Shown here: positions 18,105-27,218 of the stretch, in pieces
How the letters are laid out: every line of letters begins with the position of its first letter
Numbering within the stretch: position 1 is the first letter of the stretch
Source of the DNA: Streptomyces dangxiongensis
GTDB taxonomy: Bacteria; Actinomycetota; Actinomycetes; Streptomycetales; Streptomycetaceae
Reading direction: 5' to 3'
Length of the DNA: 64,000 nt
Assembly: GCF_003675325.1 (NCBI RefSeq)
Contig: NZ_CP033073.1
Span: forward strand, 5,146,001 to 5,210,000
Notes under the pieces: model-generated
What the model was told of the DNA's origin: nothing
Database searches by the model: none
Seen by the model: only the letters and a program-made list of their open reading frames with translations
Position numbers and translations under genes: made by a program

Positions 18105-20846
18105 CTACACCCACGTCCGGGGGCGGTAACGGTTGGCCCGTTCCACCAGCTCGATCCTTTCCTCGCCGCCGGGCGCCAGCCGGGCCAGCGTGCGGTAGGC
18201 GCGCTCCAGGCCGAAGCGCAGGCCCCGCTCGTCCAGACCGCTGCCCAGCAGCACCCGGCCGCCGGCGGCGGGGCCGGTGTCCTGGCCCCCGGAGAGTACC
18301 CAGTCCAGGGCGCAGCCGAGCACCTCCGCCACCAACTGCTCGCGCCGGGCCGGGTCCAGACCGTACACCTGGAGCGCCTCGACCTGCCCGGCGGCGGCCG
18401 TCAGGTCGTCCAGGAACGGTACGTCACCGGCGCTCGCCGTGCGCTGTCTCAGGCGTGCCCGGACGGCGGCGACCCGGGCGGCCGTGTAGTGGATGGACGA
18501 CTCCGGCACCGACTCCAGCGTCGTCACGGCACCGCGCCGGTCCCCGGCCGCGAGCCGCACCCGGGCCAGGCCGAACGCGGCGCTCACATAGCTGGGGTCG
18601 GTCGCCCACACCAGGCGGTAGTACTCGGCCGCGTTGTCCGGCTGGCCCAGCACCTCGGCGCACAGGCCGAGCGCCAGCTTGGGCGCGGCCTCGCCGGGGA
18701 AGGCGTCGTAGATCGCGTCGAAGGCGGGCGCGGCGCCCTCGAAGTCGCCGGTGGCCAGGGCGGCGACGCCCCGGTACCACACCACCCGCCAGTCGTCGGG
18801 CCGTTCCTCGTCCAGCTCGGCCAGGCCGGTCAGCGCGGTCCGGTGGTCGCCGCTCTCCAGCCGGGCGCGGATCCGGCGCAGCCGGGTCTCGACGGACCGG
18901 GCGGGCGCGGCGGCCAGGGCGCCGATCAGTTCGGCCGGCGCGGAGGTCATGAGGCCCGCCAGGAAACCCGCGTCGGGGTCGGTCGGGTCCACCAGCGGGA
19001 CCGGCAGGGCCAGGGCGGCGGCGGGGGTGTCGACGGGCCTGACCAGGTCCGACGGCCCGGAAACCGGCACGCCGGGGGCCGACGCCGCGGCAGCCGGTAC
19101 CCCGCTGGCCGATGCCGCCCCGCCCGTCGACGCCTGAGCCGGCACCGCTGAGGCCGGCACCCCGGGAGCCGGCGCCGCCGGGACCGGGTCCGACGTACCC
19201 GACGCCGCCCCCGCCCGAGCCGGAGCGGGTAGCGTCCCAGCCGTTCCCGACGGAGCCGGAGCGGGTAGCGTCCCAGCCGTTCCCGACGGAGCCGGAGACA
19301 TCGCCCCACCCGCCACCGCCGCGGCCGAAGGCACCGGTGTCGTGCGGGCGGCGGCCCGCTTACGGCCGTGTACCGCGCGCGACCCCAGCCGGGACACCTC
19401 CCCGTGCAGCCGTGGGAACAGCTCCGCGTCCGTGACCTTCACCTCGGGTCCGAACAGCGTCGAGAGCGCGGGCCGGGCGTGTCCGCTCTGGAGTGACACG
19501 ACCTCCCGCAGCACGCCCGTCAACTGCTCGGCCATCTCCTGCGCGGAGGCGAACCGGCGGGCCGGATCGGGGTCGGTGGCGCGGACCAGGAGCCGGTAGA
19601 AGGACTCGTACCGGTGGAAGACCTCGATGCTGTCGGGGTCGGGCAGACAGTCCGCGTAGACGTTCGTGTAGCCCTGGAAGTCGAAGGTCAGCACGGCGAG
19701 CGTACGGCCCACCGTGTACAGGTCGCTGGCCACCGACGGGCCGGCCTCGGCGACCTCCGGCGCCTGGTAGCCGACCGTGCCGTAGATGGCCGACTCGTCG
19801 TCGTCCATCCTGCGCACCGCGCCCATGTCGATCAGCTTGAGCTGGTCCTCGGTCTGGATGGCGTTGTCGACCTTGAAGTCGCAGTACAGCAGGTTGCGGC
19901 TGTGCAGATGGCCGAGCGCCTCCAGCGCCTCGATGCCGTACGCGCACGCCTGCTCCACCGGCAGCGGGTCGCGCCGGCCGTCGGGTGCGCGGCGGGCGTT
20001 GGCGATCTCCTTCAGGGACTTGCCGCCCACGTACTCCATGACGATGTAGCCGTCGAGGGAGCCGGTGCGCTGGTCCAGGTGCTCCACAAAGTTGTAGATC
20101 CGCACGATGTTGGCGTGCTCGATCTCCGCCAGGAACCGCCGTTCGGAGATCGCCGCGGCCATCGCGTCCTGGTCGCCGGTGTCCAGCAGGCCCTTGAGCA
20201 CCACCCAGCGGTCGGAGACGGCCCGGTCCACGGCGAGGTAGACCCAGCCGAGTCCGCCGTGCGCGAGGCAGCCGGCGACCTCGTACTGGCCGTGCACGAT
20301 GTCCCCGCCCCTCAGCTTGGGCACGAAGGAGTACGGGTGCCCGCACTTGGTGCAGAAGCCCTCCGTACGGCCCGGCCGCTCGCCCCGGGACCGGCCCACC
20401 GGCGCCCCGCAGTCCGAACGGGAGCAGAACCGCTTGCGCTCCGGCACCTCCGGGTTGTCCAGCACCATCGCACGCGGATCCGGCCGCGGCACCTGCGGCA
20501 CGGCGACCAGCCCCGCGCCCAGCCGCCCGCGCGTGGACGGACCGGACGACGAACCGGAGCTGCGCACCGACACCGAACGGCCGGCGGACGCGCCCGACAG
20601 CGACCGGGAGAGCCGCCCGGACACCGAGCGGCGGGACCTCGACGACCGGGACGACGTACGCGCGCTGCCGGACCTGCCGCTCTGCGCCGAGCCCCGGGTG
20701 ACCCCGGTGGGCGGCGAGCCGACCGACCCGGTCGCGGAGACGACCGGCGCGAGACCGCAGGTGTCGCAGTACAGTTCGCCGCCGCCGACGTCCTCGTACG
20801 CTCCTCCGCAGCCCGGCCGCTGGCAGATCTGCCCCGGCTGACTCAT
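18105..20846 (-). CDS. pknG: PknG-type Ser/Thr protein kinase with zinc ribbons and TPR C-terminus
   Basis: The 913-residue product has a Cys cluster (CQRPGCGG...CDTCG), an Arg/Ser linker, a second zinc ribbon (CSRSDCG...CTKCG near residue 135-165), a kinase domain from about residue 183, a Pro/Ala linker and a TPR-rich C-terminus from about residue 630. The kinase keeps the PknG pattern: Gly loop LAHGGLGWVYLAVD, Lys in VVLKGLL, ME hinge YIVMEYVGGKSL, catalytic loop CDFKVDN in place of HRD, and LIDMGA in place of DFG. PknG is a soluble kinase that controls central metabolism in mycobacteria. ATG 20846 overlaps the upstream gene's stop by 4 bp; the frame continues to 20963 but without resemblance. 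Confidence 0.93.
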   Translation of the reverse strand: MSQPGQICQRPGCGGAYEDVGGGELYCDTCGLAPVVSATGSVGSPPTGVTRGSAQSGRSGSARTSSRSSRSRRSVSGRLSRSLSGASAGRSVSVRSSGSSSGPSTRGRLGAGLVAVPQVPRPDPRAMVLDNPEVPERKRFCSRSDCGAPVGRSRGERPGRTEGFCTKCGHPYSFVPKLRGGDIVHGQYEVAGCLAHGGLGWVYLAVDRAVSDRWVVLKGLLDTGDQDAMAAAISERRFLAEIEHANIVRIYNFVEHLDQRTGSLDGYIVMEYVGGKSLKEIANARRAPDGRRDPLPVEQACAYGIEALEALGHLHSRNLLYCDFKVDNAIQTEDQLKLIDMGAVRRMDDDESAIYGTVGYQAPEVAEAGPSVASDLYTVGRTLAVLTFDFQGYTNVYADCLPDPDSIEVFHRYESFYRLLVRATDPDPARRFASAQEMAEQLTGVLREVVSLQSGHARPALSTLFGPEVKVTDAELFPRLHGEVSRLGSRAVHGRKRAAARTTPVPSAAAVAGGAMSPAPSGTAGTLPAPAPSGTAGTLPAPARAGAASGTSDPVPAAPAPGVPASAVPAQASTGGAASASGVPAAAASAPGVPVSGPSDLVRPVDTPAAALALPVPLVDPTDPDAGFLAGLMTSAPAELIGALAAAPARSVETRLRRIRARLESGDHRTALTGLAELDEERPDDWRVVWYRGVAALATGDFEGAAPAFDAIYDAFPGEAAPKLALGLCAEVLGQPDNAAEYYRLVWATDPSYVSAAFGLARVRLAAGDRRGAVTTLESVPESSIHYTAARVAAVRARLRQRTASAGDVPFLDDLTAAAGQVEALQVYGLDPARREQLVAEVLGCALDWVLSGGQDTGPAAGGRVLLGSGLDERGLRFGLERAYRTLARLAPGGEERIELVERANRYRPRTWV

Positions 20847-22123
20847 GACTGGTCCCCCCCACGGTCCTGCGGCGCGCTCGCGCTGCCCAGCATCTCGGCC
20901 GCCGCCTGCTGGTAGCGCAGGACGGCCTGTTCGGCCACGCGCAGGTCGCAGGGCGCGCTCCACAGCATGCGCCGGGCCACGTCGTACCGCTCGACCAGCA
21001 GCGAATCCTCCGCGAGTCCGTGCCGGGCGACCTTGGCCCGATAGGCGTCCAGCCGGCCGCGCAGCTCGGCGCGGACCGCGAGCGGCGCGGTGACCTCGGT
21101 CAGCGACTCACGGGCGCGCAGCAGTTCGTCCTCCGCCTTGCGCTCCAGGTCCTCCAGCAGCGGGGAGAGCCGGTGCCAGCGGGCCTGCCTGCGGTACTCG
21201 GCCGCGGTGGCCAGTTGCTCGTGGAGCGCGGTCGGCGGCCCGCTGACCACCGGTACCTCGGTCGCGGCGATCTTCGCCAGCACCTCACCGCGTGCCGCAC
21301 GGGCCTCGGCGAGGGTGCGGTCCGCGCGCGAGAGCACGTCCCGCAGCCGGATCAGCCGCGCCTCCGCGTCCTGCCGCACCGTCAGCACCGCGTCGATCTC
21401 CCGGCGTACGTCCTCCAGGGCGCGCGCCTCGCGGTCGTAGACCGTCGTGTCCGGACGGCCGCCGCCGGGTGCCGAACTGCCCGCGGCCGGCACCCAGAAG
21501 GCGAGCGGGTCCGAGACGACGTCCTCGCGCAGCCGCGTCAGCGTGCGCGTGATCCGCTCCAGGTCGTCGCCGGCCGGGTGTTCGCCGGGGCGCACCCCCA
21601 CCGAGTGCGCGAGCTGCCGGGTGCGCCGGAGCTCCTCGGCGAGCAGATCGATCCGCGCGGGCAGCGCCGACCACACCGCGTCGGCGGCGACGATCACGTC
21701 CAGGCTCGTCGCGTACAGCTCGTTCATCCGGTCCACCAGCGCGGACAGCGTGAACGTCTCGCTCAGCCTGCCGGTGCCGCTGTCGGGGACGGTCACGGAC
21801 TCGCCGCGCAGCAGCCCGGTGAGCTGCGCCAGGTCCTCGCGGCTGGACCAGCGGCGCCGGGCGCGGATCTGCCGGGCACCGCGCAGCGCGGCCGTGTACG
21901 CGTCGAAGCACGCCCACAGCGAGGTGATCCGGGCCTCTGCGGCCTGCCAGCGCTCTTCGGTGACACCGGTCAGGGCCGCCCCTTCGAGGAGTCTGCGGCC
22001 CGCGTGGTCCTGGAGGGCCAGCAGCGAGGTCTCGATCGCCTCGTGCTCCTGGCCGAGCCGCGCCAGCGCACGGTCCACCTCGTCCCGGTCCATCACCGGC
22101 CCGGCGGGGTCCGTGACGCCCAT
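20843..22123 (-). CDS. Helical protein of unknown function in the pknG operon
   Basis: A 426-residue protein, almost entirely predicted helix and Arg/Glu/Leu-rich, without signal peptide or membrane segment. Long heptad-like stretches (LDLLAEELRRTRQLAHS; LEDVRREIDAVLTVRQ) suggest coiled coils. I recognise no catalytic motif. Its stop overlaps the pknG start (ATGA), so it is translationally coupled and likely a scaffold or adaptor of the kinase. It follows the binding-protein gene by 41 bp. A start at 22093 (MDRDEVDRALARL) is possible. Confidence 0.82.
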   Translation of the reverse strand: MGVTDPAGPVMDRDEVDRALARLGQEHEAIETSLLALQDHAGRRLLEGAALTGVTEERWQAAEARITSLWACFDAYTAALRGARQIRARRRWSSREDLAQLTGLLRGESVTVPDSGTGRLSETFTLSALVDRMNELYATSLDVIVAADAVWSALPARIDLLAEELRRTRQLAHSVGVRPGEHPAGDDLERITRTLTRLREDVVSDPLAFWVPAAGSSAPGGGRPDTTVYDREARALEDVRREIDAVLTVRQDAEARLIRLRDVLSRADRTLAEARAARGEVLAKIAATEVPVVSGPPTALHEQLATAAEYRRQARWHRLSPLLEDLERKAEDELLRARESLTEVTAPLAVRAELRGRLDAYRAKVARHGLAEDSLLVERYDVARRMLWSAPCDLRVAEQAVLRYQQAAAEMLGSASAPQDRGGDQS

Positions 22124-22164
22124 CGATCACCTCTCGCTCGCTGTGTGTTCCGGTCGGGTGCGGC

Positions 22165-23208
22165 TCAACCGCCGTGCGCGTACTGCGGCACGGGCGGTTT
22201 CGACGCCGCCGGATCCTTACCCAGTGTCGCCGACAGCCACTTGTCGTACGACGCCTGCCAGCCGTTCGCGCGGTAGTCCACCAGGACGCGGTTGACCCGG
22301 CGTACCAGGTCGGTGGCGTCCTTGCGCATCGCCACGCCGTAGTACTCCTCGGTGAACGCCCTGCCCTTCAGCGCGACGGTCGGGTCCTGGGCCGCCTGGC
22401 TCGCGGCGAGCGCGGCATCGGTCACCACCGCGTCCACCTCGCCGAGTTGGAGCCGGACCAGGCAGTCGAGCTGGCTGGGGACGGTGGTGGAGATGTCGGT
22501 GGAGGCGGGCAGCCGGCCGTCCTTGCGGTCGGCGTCCAGCTTGGTGTGCGCGGTCGAACCGGCCGACGTGCACACCTTCTTGCGGGCCAGCGAACCGTCG
22601 TAGCCGGTGATCGCCGACGACTTCGGGGCGAGGACCTGCTGCCCGGTCTTGAAGTAGGGCGCGGAGAAGGCGACATGGGTGAGCCGGTCGCAGGTGATCG
22701 TCATGGTCCGTACGACCATGTCCACCCGCCCGTTCTCGATGGCGGGGATGCGCTGGCTGGTCGGTATGGCCTTGAACTGCACCGCTTCCGGGTCGCCGAG
22801 GATGTCCTCGGCGATCCGGTGGACGAGGTCGATGTCGAAGCCCTCCAGTCGAGCGCCCTCGGTGTTGGGGTTGCGGTAGCCCCAGCGGTAGCTGTTCTGG
22901 TCGACGCCGACGATCAGCTTGCGCCGGTCGCCGGTACGGGCCTTGATGGCGTCGATCACCGGTCCGTCGGCATCGGACGGGGCGAGGGAGTGCCGGTGGG
23001 CGTCCGCGTCCTCGCAGCCGTCGGCGCGGGCCTGGGTGGCGGTGACGGTCCGCGAGCCGGTCCGCTCCGGCACCGGCGTCTGGGTGCAGGGCAGCAGCAG
23101 GGCGAACGCCAGCGCCAGCGCGCACAGCACCGCCATCGCGGCGACCCCGCCCCAGCCCCGCAGCGAGGCCCGTGCACGGCTTGCGTCCATCGCCCTGCCC
23201 CCTGTCAC
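22165..23208 (-). CDS. GlnH-like periplasmic amino-acid-binding protein
   Basis: The 347-residue product has one N-terminal hydrophobic helix (VAAMAVLCALALAFALLLPC) and a type 2 periplasmic binding fold: KLIVGVDQNSYRWGYRN, LEGFDIDLVHRIAEDILG, VDMVVRTMTITCDR, FSAPYF and VDAVVTDAALAAS. These match glutamate/glutamine ABC binding proteins, but no permease or ATPase gene is nearby. The Cys after the helix sits in LLPC, a poor lipobox, so acylation is doubtful and a signal anchor is possible. Mycobacterial GlnH with GlnX passes extracellular aspartate/glutamate availability to PknG, and gene order here matches. The GTG start overlaps the GlnX-like stop (GTGA). Confidence 0.85.
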   Translation of the reverse strand: MTGGRAMDASRARASLRGWGGVAAMAVLCALALAFALLLPCTQTPVPERTGSRTVTATQARADGCEDADAHRHSLAPSDADGPVIDAIKARTGDRRKLIVGVDQNSYRWGYRNPNTEGARLEGFDIDLVHRIAEDILGDPEAVQFKAIPTSQRIPAIENGRVDMVVRTMTITCDRLTHVAFSAPYFKTGQQVLAPKSSAITGYDGSLARKKVCTSAGSTAHTKLDADRKDGRLPASTDISTTVPSQLDCLVRLQLGEVDAVVTDAALAASQAAQDPTVALKGRAFTEEYYGVAMRKDATDLVRRVNRVLVDYRANGWQASYDKWLSATLGKDPAASKPPVPQYAHGG

Positions 23209-24761
23209 CGGTACTCCGAGAGCCGGCGCCCGATGCCGGCGACGGCGGCGGCCGCGCCCAGCACCGCGAGGACGGCCGCGCCGGCCGGCAGCCCGGTCAT
23301 GGCGTCGCGGCCGTCACCGGCCGCCTGCCGGAACCGGGCCTGCTCGCGGCCGATGGCGCGGACGAGGCTGCGGTCCACGCCGTCGAAGCACTCGCCGGTC
23401 GCGCCCTTCGCGCCGATCACCTTGTCGAGCGCCTGCTGGTAGTTGCCGTTCTCGTCCTCGGCCCGCGCCGCGGCGTGGCGCCGCTTCCACACCGCCATGT
23501 CGGTCTCGGCCGCCTTGACCGGGGCGGTGCCCGCCCGGTCGTCGGCGAGCCTCGCGGCCTCGGTGAGTCCCTTGCCGAGCACGGCCATGTCCTTGTCGAA
23601 GTCGTGGTAGTAGGCGTCGTAGGACGTGCCGCCGACCGTGACGGTCTCGGCGCCGCGCGACACCAGGCTCAGGTTCTCGTTCCCGCGCGCCTTCAGGGAC
23701 GCGATCCGGGCGTCGTGCAGGACGTTGAGCGAGCGGATGCCGTGCTCGTAGGAGCCGTCGAGTCCCGACCGGGCGATCGCGTGCCCGACGACCAGCCACA
23801 GCAGGGCGACGGCGGTCGCGGCGCTGGCGGCGACCAGGCCGTGGTTGAGGACGCGGTTGGTGCGCCGGTACATGCGGTGCTGGGCCCGGCCGAGCGCGGC
23901 GAGGGCGAGCACCCCGAGCGCGATCGCCGCCCACGGGTACGGTGTCGCGTCCCCGTAGTCGCCGGTGAGCCGCCGGTTCTCCGTCGAGTACAGGTCCTCC
24001 GCCGCCGGGAGCATCTGCTTCTGCATCTTCTCGTTGGCGTAGCGCAGATAGGCGCCGCCCACCGGGTAGCCCTGCCGGTTGTACGTCCGGGCCCGCTCGA
24101 TCAGGCCCTTGTACTCCGGCAGCAGCCGGTTCAGCCGGGCGATGGTCGCCTCCGGGGCCGAGCCGGGCTCGGCGTTGGCGGCGGCGGTGACGAGTCCGGC
24201 GGCGGCGGTGCTGATGTCCTTCTCGTACCGGTCCCGGGAGTCCGGGGTCTCCTGCCCGCCCGCCAGGTACCCGGTGGAGGCGGCCGTGTTGGCGTCCGCC
24301 AGCGACCGGTAGATCCCGGCCGCGCCCGCGCTCAGCGGCTGGCTGCGGTGCAGCACGTCGTCGGCCGCGGCGGACCGGGCACTGGTCTGCCATGCGGTGA
24401 CCGCCCCGAACGCGACGACCAGCAGCGCCAGTACGGCACCGATGATCCGCAGCCGTCCCGGCTCGGTCGTCGCGGCGGCCCGCAGCCGCTCGGCCCCCTC
24501 GGCGAACGCGGTCCGCCGGCTGGGCGGCACCGGCGGGACGCCGGCCACGGGCCCTCCGGGCCCGCCGGGCCGAGCGGGGACGCCGGGGGCAGGGGGAGCG
24601 CCGGGTGTGCCGGGGAGACCGGGCGCGCCGGGAGGACCGGGGACACCGAAGGCGCCCGGGGCGCCCAAGGCGCCGGAAGGGCCGGTCGTGCCGGGGGCGC
24701 CGGTGGATGTGGCGGGCCGGGCCGGCGGTGGCGCCGCGCTGCTCTTCGGCGGTTGTGTCAC
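23205..24761 (-). CDS. GlnX-like multi-helix membrane sensor protein
   Basis: The 518-residue product starts with a Pro/Gly-rich cytoplasmic tail (~80 residues), then a membrane helix (IIGAVLALLVVAFGAVTA), an extracellular helical domain of about 170 residues, two helices (PWAAIALGVLALAALG; LVAASAATAVALLWLVVG), a second extracellular domain and a last helix (LPAGAAVLAVLGAAAAVAG). Four membrane helices with helical loops outside are the architecture of mycobacterial GlnX, the partner of GlnH upstream of PknG. No catalytic motif is seen. GTG 24761 is chosen from the GGGGGAGGTC ribosome site; the frame extends to 24833. It is the promoter-proximal gene of the seven-gene set. Confidence 0.78.
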   Translation of the reverse strand: MTQPPKSSAAPPPARPATSTGAPGTTGPSGALGAPGAFGVPGPPGAPGLPGTPGAPPAPGVPARPGGPGGPVAGVPPVPPSRRTAFAEGAERLRAAATTEPGRLRIIGAVLALLVVAFGAVTAWQTSARSAAADDVLHRSQPLSAGAAGIYRSLADANTAASTGYLAGGQETPDSRDRYEKDISTAAAGLVTAAANAEPGSAPEATIARLNRLLPEYKGLIERARTYNRQGYPVGGAYLRYANEKMQKQMLPAAEDLYSTENRRLTGDYGDATPYPWAAIALGVLALAALGRAQHRMYRRTNRVLNHGLVAASAATAVALLWLVVGHAIARSGLDGSYEHGIRSLNVLHDARIASLKARGNENLSLVSRGAETVTVGGTSYDAYYHDFDKDMAVLGKGLTEAARLADDRAGTAPVKAAETDMAVWKRRHAAARAEDENGNYQQALDKVIGAKGATGECFDGVDRSLVRAIGREQARFRQAAGDGRDAMTGLPAGAAVLAVLGAAAAVAGIGRRLSEYR

Positions 24762-24962
24762 TCGACCTCCCCCGTGGTCATCCGTTCGCCGCCCAGTATC
24801 GCCGTAGGCACCGGCATCCGCACCGGCCTTCACGGGATCTTGATCGGATCGCAGTGTGCCCGGGGGCGTGTGCCGCCGGGCGCACCACCCCCCGGTTGAG
24901 GAACACGCCGGTGACGGGGGATCGGTTCCCCCGGGGCGCCGGCCGGCACCCCGGGGCGGTGG

Positions 24963-25955
24963 TCACCGTGTCGCGTTCTCCCAGTGCCCGCGTGCCCGTA
25001 CTGCGGCCTCCGCCCCGGCCCCGAGCCGGTCCAGGCCCAGCAGGGCCGCGCCCAGGACCGGGCCGGCCGTGACGACGCGGACGGTGGCCTTGGGGGCGCG
25101 GGCGGCCAGCAGGGTGCGGATGGCGTCGTTCAGCCGGGCGTGGCCGGCCGTCAGGACGCTGCCGCCGAGCACGACGGGGATCTCCTCGGCGAGCAGGTCG
25201 AGGCGGGTGAGGGCGACCGTGGCCATCACCGTGACCTCCTCGGCGAGCCGGGTGACGAGCGTGCCGGCCACCGGGTCGCCGGCCTCGGCCGTGGTGAAGA
25301 GGACCGGGGTCAGTTCGTGACGCCGGTCGTGCGCGACGTGTCCCAGGTGCAGGGCCTCGATCAGGGCGTACATGGTCGGCAGGCCGAAGTGCGCCGGCAG
25401 GGTGCGGGACAGGGCCGTCGGCTCGCCCCTGCCGTCCTCCGCGCGGGCCGCGTACCACAGCGCCTCCTCGGCCAGGCCCCAGCCGCCGCCCCAGTCGCCG
25501 GAGATACGGCCGATCGCCGGGAAGCGGGCGGTGCGGCCGTCGGGGCGCATGCCCACGCAGTTGATGCCCGCGCCGCAGACGACCGCCACGCCACGGGGTT
25601 CGGCGACGCCCGCGCGCAGCACCGCGAAGGTGTCGTTGCGGACCTCCACGGTCGTGCCCCACCCGCGCGCGTGCAGCGCGGTCGCCAGGCGTTCCTCCTC
25701 CACCGGCAGGTCGGCGTTGGCCAGGCAGGCCGAGACATGGGTCACGGAGGTGACCCCGGCGTCCGCGAACGCCCGGGTCACCGGCTCCGCCAGCGCGTCC
25801 AGCGCCGTGGTCACCCCCACGGCGGGCGGGCGGAAGCCACCGCCGCGGGCCGTGGCCAGGACCTCGCCGGCGGCGGTGACCACGGCCACGTCGGTCTTGC
25901 TGTTGCCCGCGTCGACGGCGAGGACCGTCGGCGGCTCGGCTGCGGTCAGGCCCAC
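24963..25955 (-). CDS. N-acetylglucosamine kinase-like sugar kinase (BadF/BadG family)
   Basis: A 330-residue ASKHA-fold kinase. VLAVDAGNSKTDVAV is the phosphate-1 motif, GVAVVCGAGINCVGM the phosphate-2 region, and ISGDWGGGWGLAEEALW a conserved sugar-site loop; VVLGGSVLTAG is the adenosine region. Relatives phosphorylate GlcNAc or related amino sugars. GTG 25955 is chosen because it overlaps the GH4 stop by 10 bp and the family starts there; the same frame continues to 26915 only as a shadow of the GH4 gene. It is the last gene of the sugar operon. Confidence 0.85.
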   Translation of the reverse strand: MGLTAAEPPTVLAVDAGNSKTDVAVVTAAGEVLATARGGGFRPPAVGVTTALDALAEPVTRAFADAGVTSVTHVSACLANADLPVEEERLATALHARGWGTTVEVRNDTFAVLRAGVAEPRGVAVVCGAGINCVGMRPDGRTARFPAIGRISGDWGGGWGLAEEALWYAARAEDGRGEPTALSRTLPAHFGLPTMYALIEALHLGHVAHDRRHELTPVLFTTAEAGDPVAGTLVTRLAEEVTVMATVALTRLDLLAEEIPVVLGGSVLTAGHARLNDAIRTLLAARAPKATVRVVTAGPVLGAALLGLDRLGAGAEAAVRARGHWENATR

Positions 25956-27211
25956 GCCAGATGCTCCCGGTTGTGTGCGATGAGACGGTCGGTGAGGGTC
26001 TCGGCGTACGCGTACTGGGCGATCAGGGGATGCGCCAGCAACGCGCGGAAGACGCGGTCCCGGCCGCCGCGCAGCGCCGCGTCCAGGGCCAGTTCCTCGT
26101 ACGCCGTCACGTTGGCGACCAGACCGGAGAACAGCGGGTCGAGGGCCGGGACGGGGAGCGGGACCGGGCCCGCCGGGCCGACCGCCGCCTGGACCTCGAT
26201 GACCGCGTCGTCGGGGAGGAAGGGCAGTGTGCCCCGGTTGAGGGTGTTCACCACCTGGTAGGGGCTGCCGCCTCCGCCGAGCAGCGCCGCGGCCAGGTCC
26301 ACGGCGGCCTCCGAGTAGTAGGCGCCGCCGCGTCTCGCCAGCAGGGCCGGCTTCTCGTCCAGGGCCGGGTCGGCGTACATCGTCAGCAACTCGGCCTCCA
26401 TGGAGGCCACTTCGGCGGCCCGGGACGGCTTGGTGGCGAGTTCCCGGACGACCTCGTCGTGCGCGTAGTAGTAGCGCAGGTAGTACGAGGGGACGACGCC
26501 GAGACGGTCCAGGAGGGCGTGGGGAAGGCGGAGGTCGGCGGCGATCGCCTCGCCGTGCTCCGCCAGCAGCCCGGGCAGGACGTCGTCGCCGTCGGGGCCG
26601 CCCAGCCGTACGCCGGTCTCCCAGGTGAGGTGGTTGAGGCCGACGTGGCCGAGATGGAGGTCCGTCGGGGCCGTGCCCAGCAGTCCGGCGAACTTGCGTT
26701 GCAGGCCGATCGCCACGTTGCACAGGCCGACCGCCCGGTGGCCCTCCCGGAGCAGGGCGCGGGTGACGATGCCGACCGGGTTGGTGAAGTCGACGATCCA
26801 GGCGCGGGGGTTGGCACGGCGGACCCGTTCGGCGATGTCGAGCACGACGGGGACGGTGCGCAGGGCCTTCGCCAGGCCACCGGCGCCGGTCGTCTCCTGT
26901 CCGACGCAGCCGCACTCCAACGGCCAGGTCTCGTCCTGCTGCCGGGCCGCCTGACCGCCGACGCGCAGTTGCAGCAGCACCGCGTCGGCGCCGTCGATTC
27001 CCGCGTCCAGGTCGGACGTCGTCACGACACGGCCGGGGTGGCCCTGTTTGGCGAAGATGCGCCGGGCCAGGCCGCCGACCAGTTCCAGCCGGTCCGCCGC
27101 CGGGTCCACGAGGACGAGTTCCTCCAGCGGCAGGGTGTCGCGCAGGCGGGCGAAGCCGTCGACGAGTTCGGGCGTGTAGGTCGAGCCGCCGCCGACCACG
27201 GTGAGTTTCAC
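25946..27211 (-). CDS. 6-phospho-beta-glucosidase, glycoside hydrolase family 4
   Basis: A 421-residue NAD-dependent hydrolase. KLTVVGGGSTYTPELVDG is the Rossmann NAD site, and CGCVGQETTGAGG, DFTNPVGIVTRAL, GLCNVAIGLQRKF and GHVGLNHLTW hold the Cys and His metal ligands of GH4. It splits phosphorylated beta-glucosides or related sugars through an oxidation/elimination route. Together with the adjacent kinase the logical order is import, phosphorylation and hydrolysis. GTG start; the last bases of the permease upstream lie 7 bp away. Confidence 0.9.
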   Translation of the reverse strand: MKLTVVGGGSTYTPELVDGFARLRDTLPLEELVLVDPAADRLELVGGLARRIFAKQGHPGRVVTTSDLDAGIDGADAVLLQLRVGGQAARQQDETWPLECGCVGQETTGAGGLAKALRTVPVVLDIAERVRRANPRAWIVDFTNPVGIVTRALLREGHRAVGLCNVAIGLQRKFAGLLGTAPTDLHLGHVGLNHLTWETGVRLGGPDGDDVLPGLLAEHGEAIAADLRLPHALLDRLGVVPSYYLRYYYAHDEVVRELATKPSRAAEVASMEAELLTMYADPALDEKPALLARRGGAYYSEAAVDLAAALLGGGGSPYQVVNTLNRGTLPFLPDDAVIEVQAAVGPAGPVPLPVPALDPLFSGLVANVTAYEELALDAALRGGRDRVFRALLAHPLIAQYAYAETLTDRLIAHNREHLAWA

Positions 27212-27218
27212 AGCCAGA

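Noticed and set aside
22165..24761. Amino-acid ABC transporter operon
   Set aside because: Only a binding protein is present; no permease or ATPase, and the neighbour has GlnX-type topology, so a sensor role fits better.
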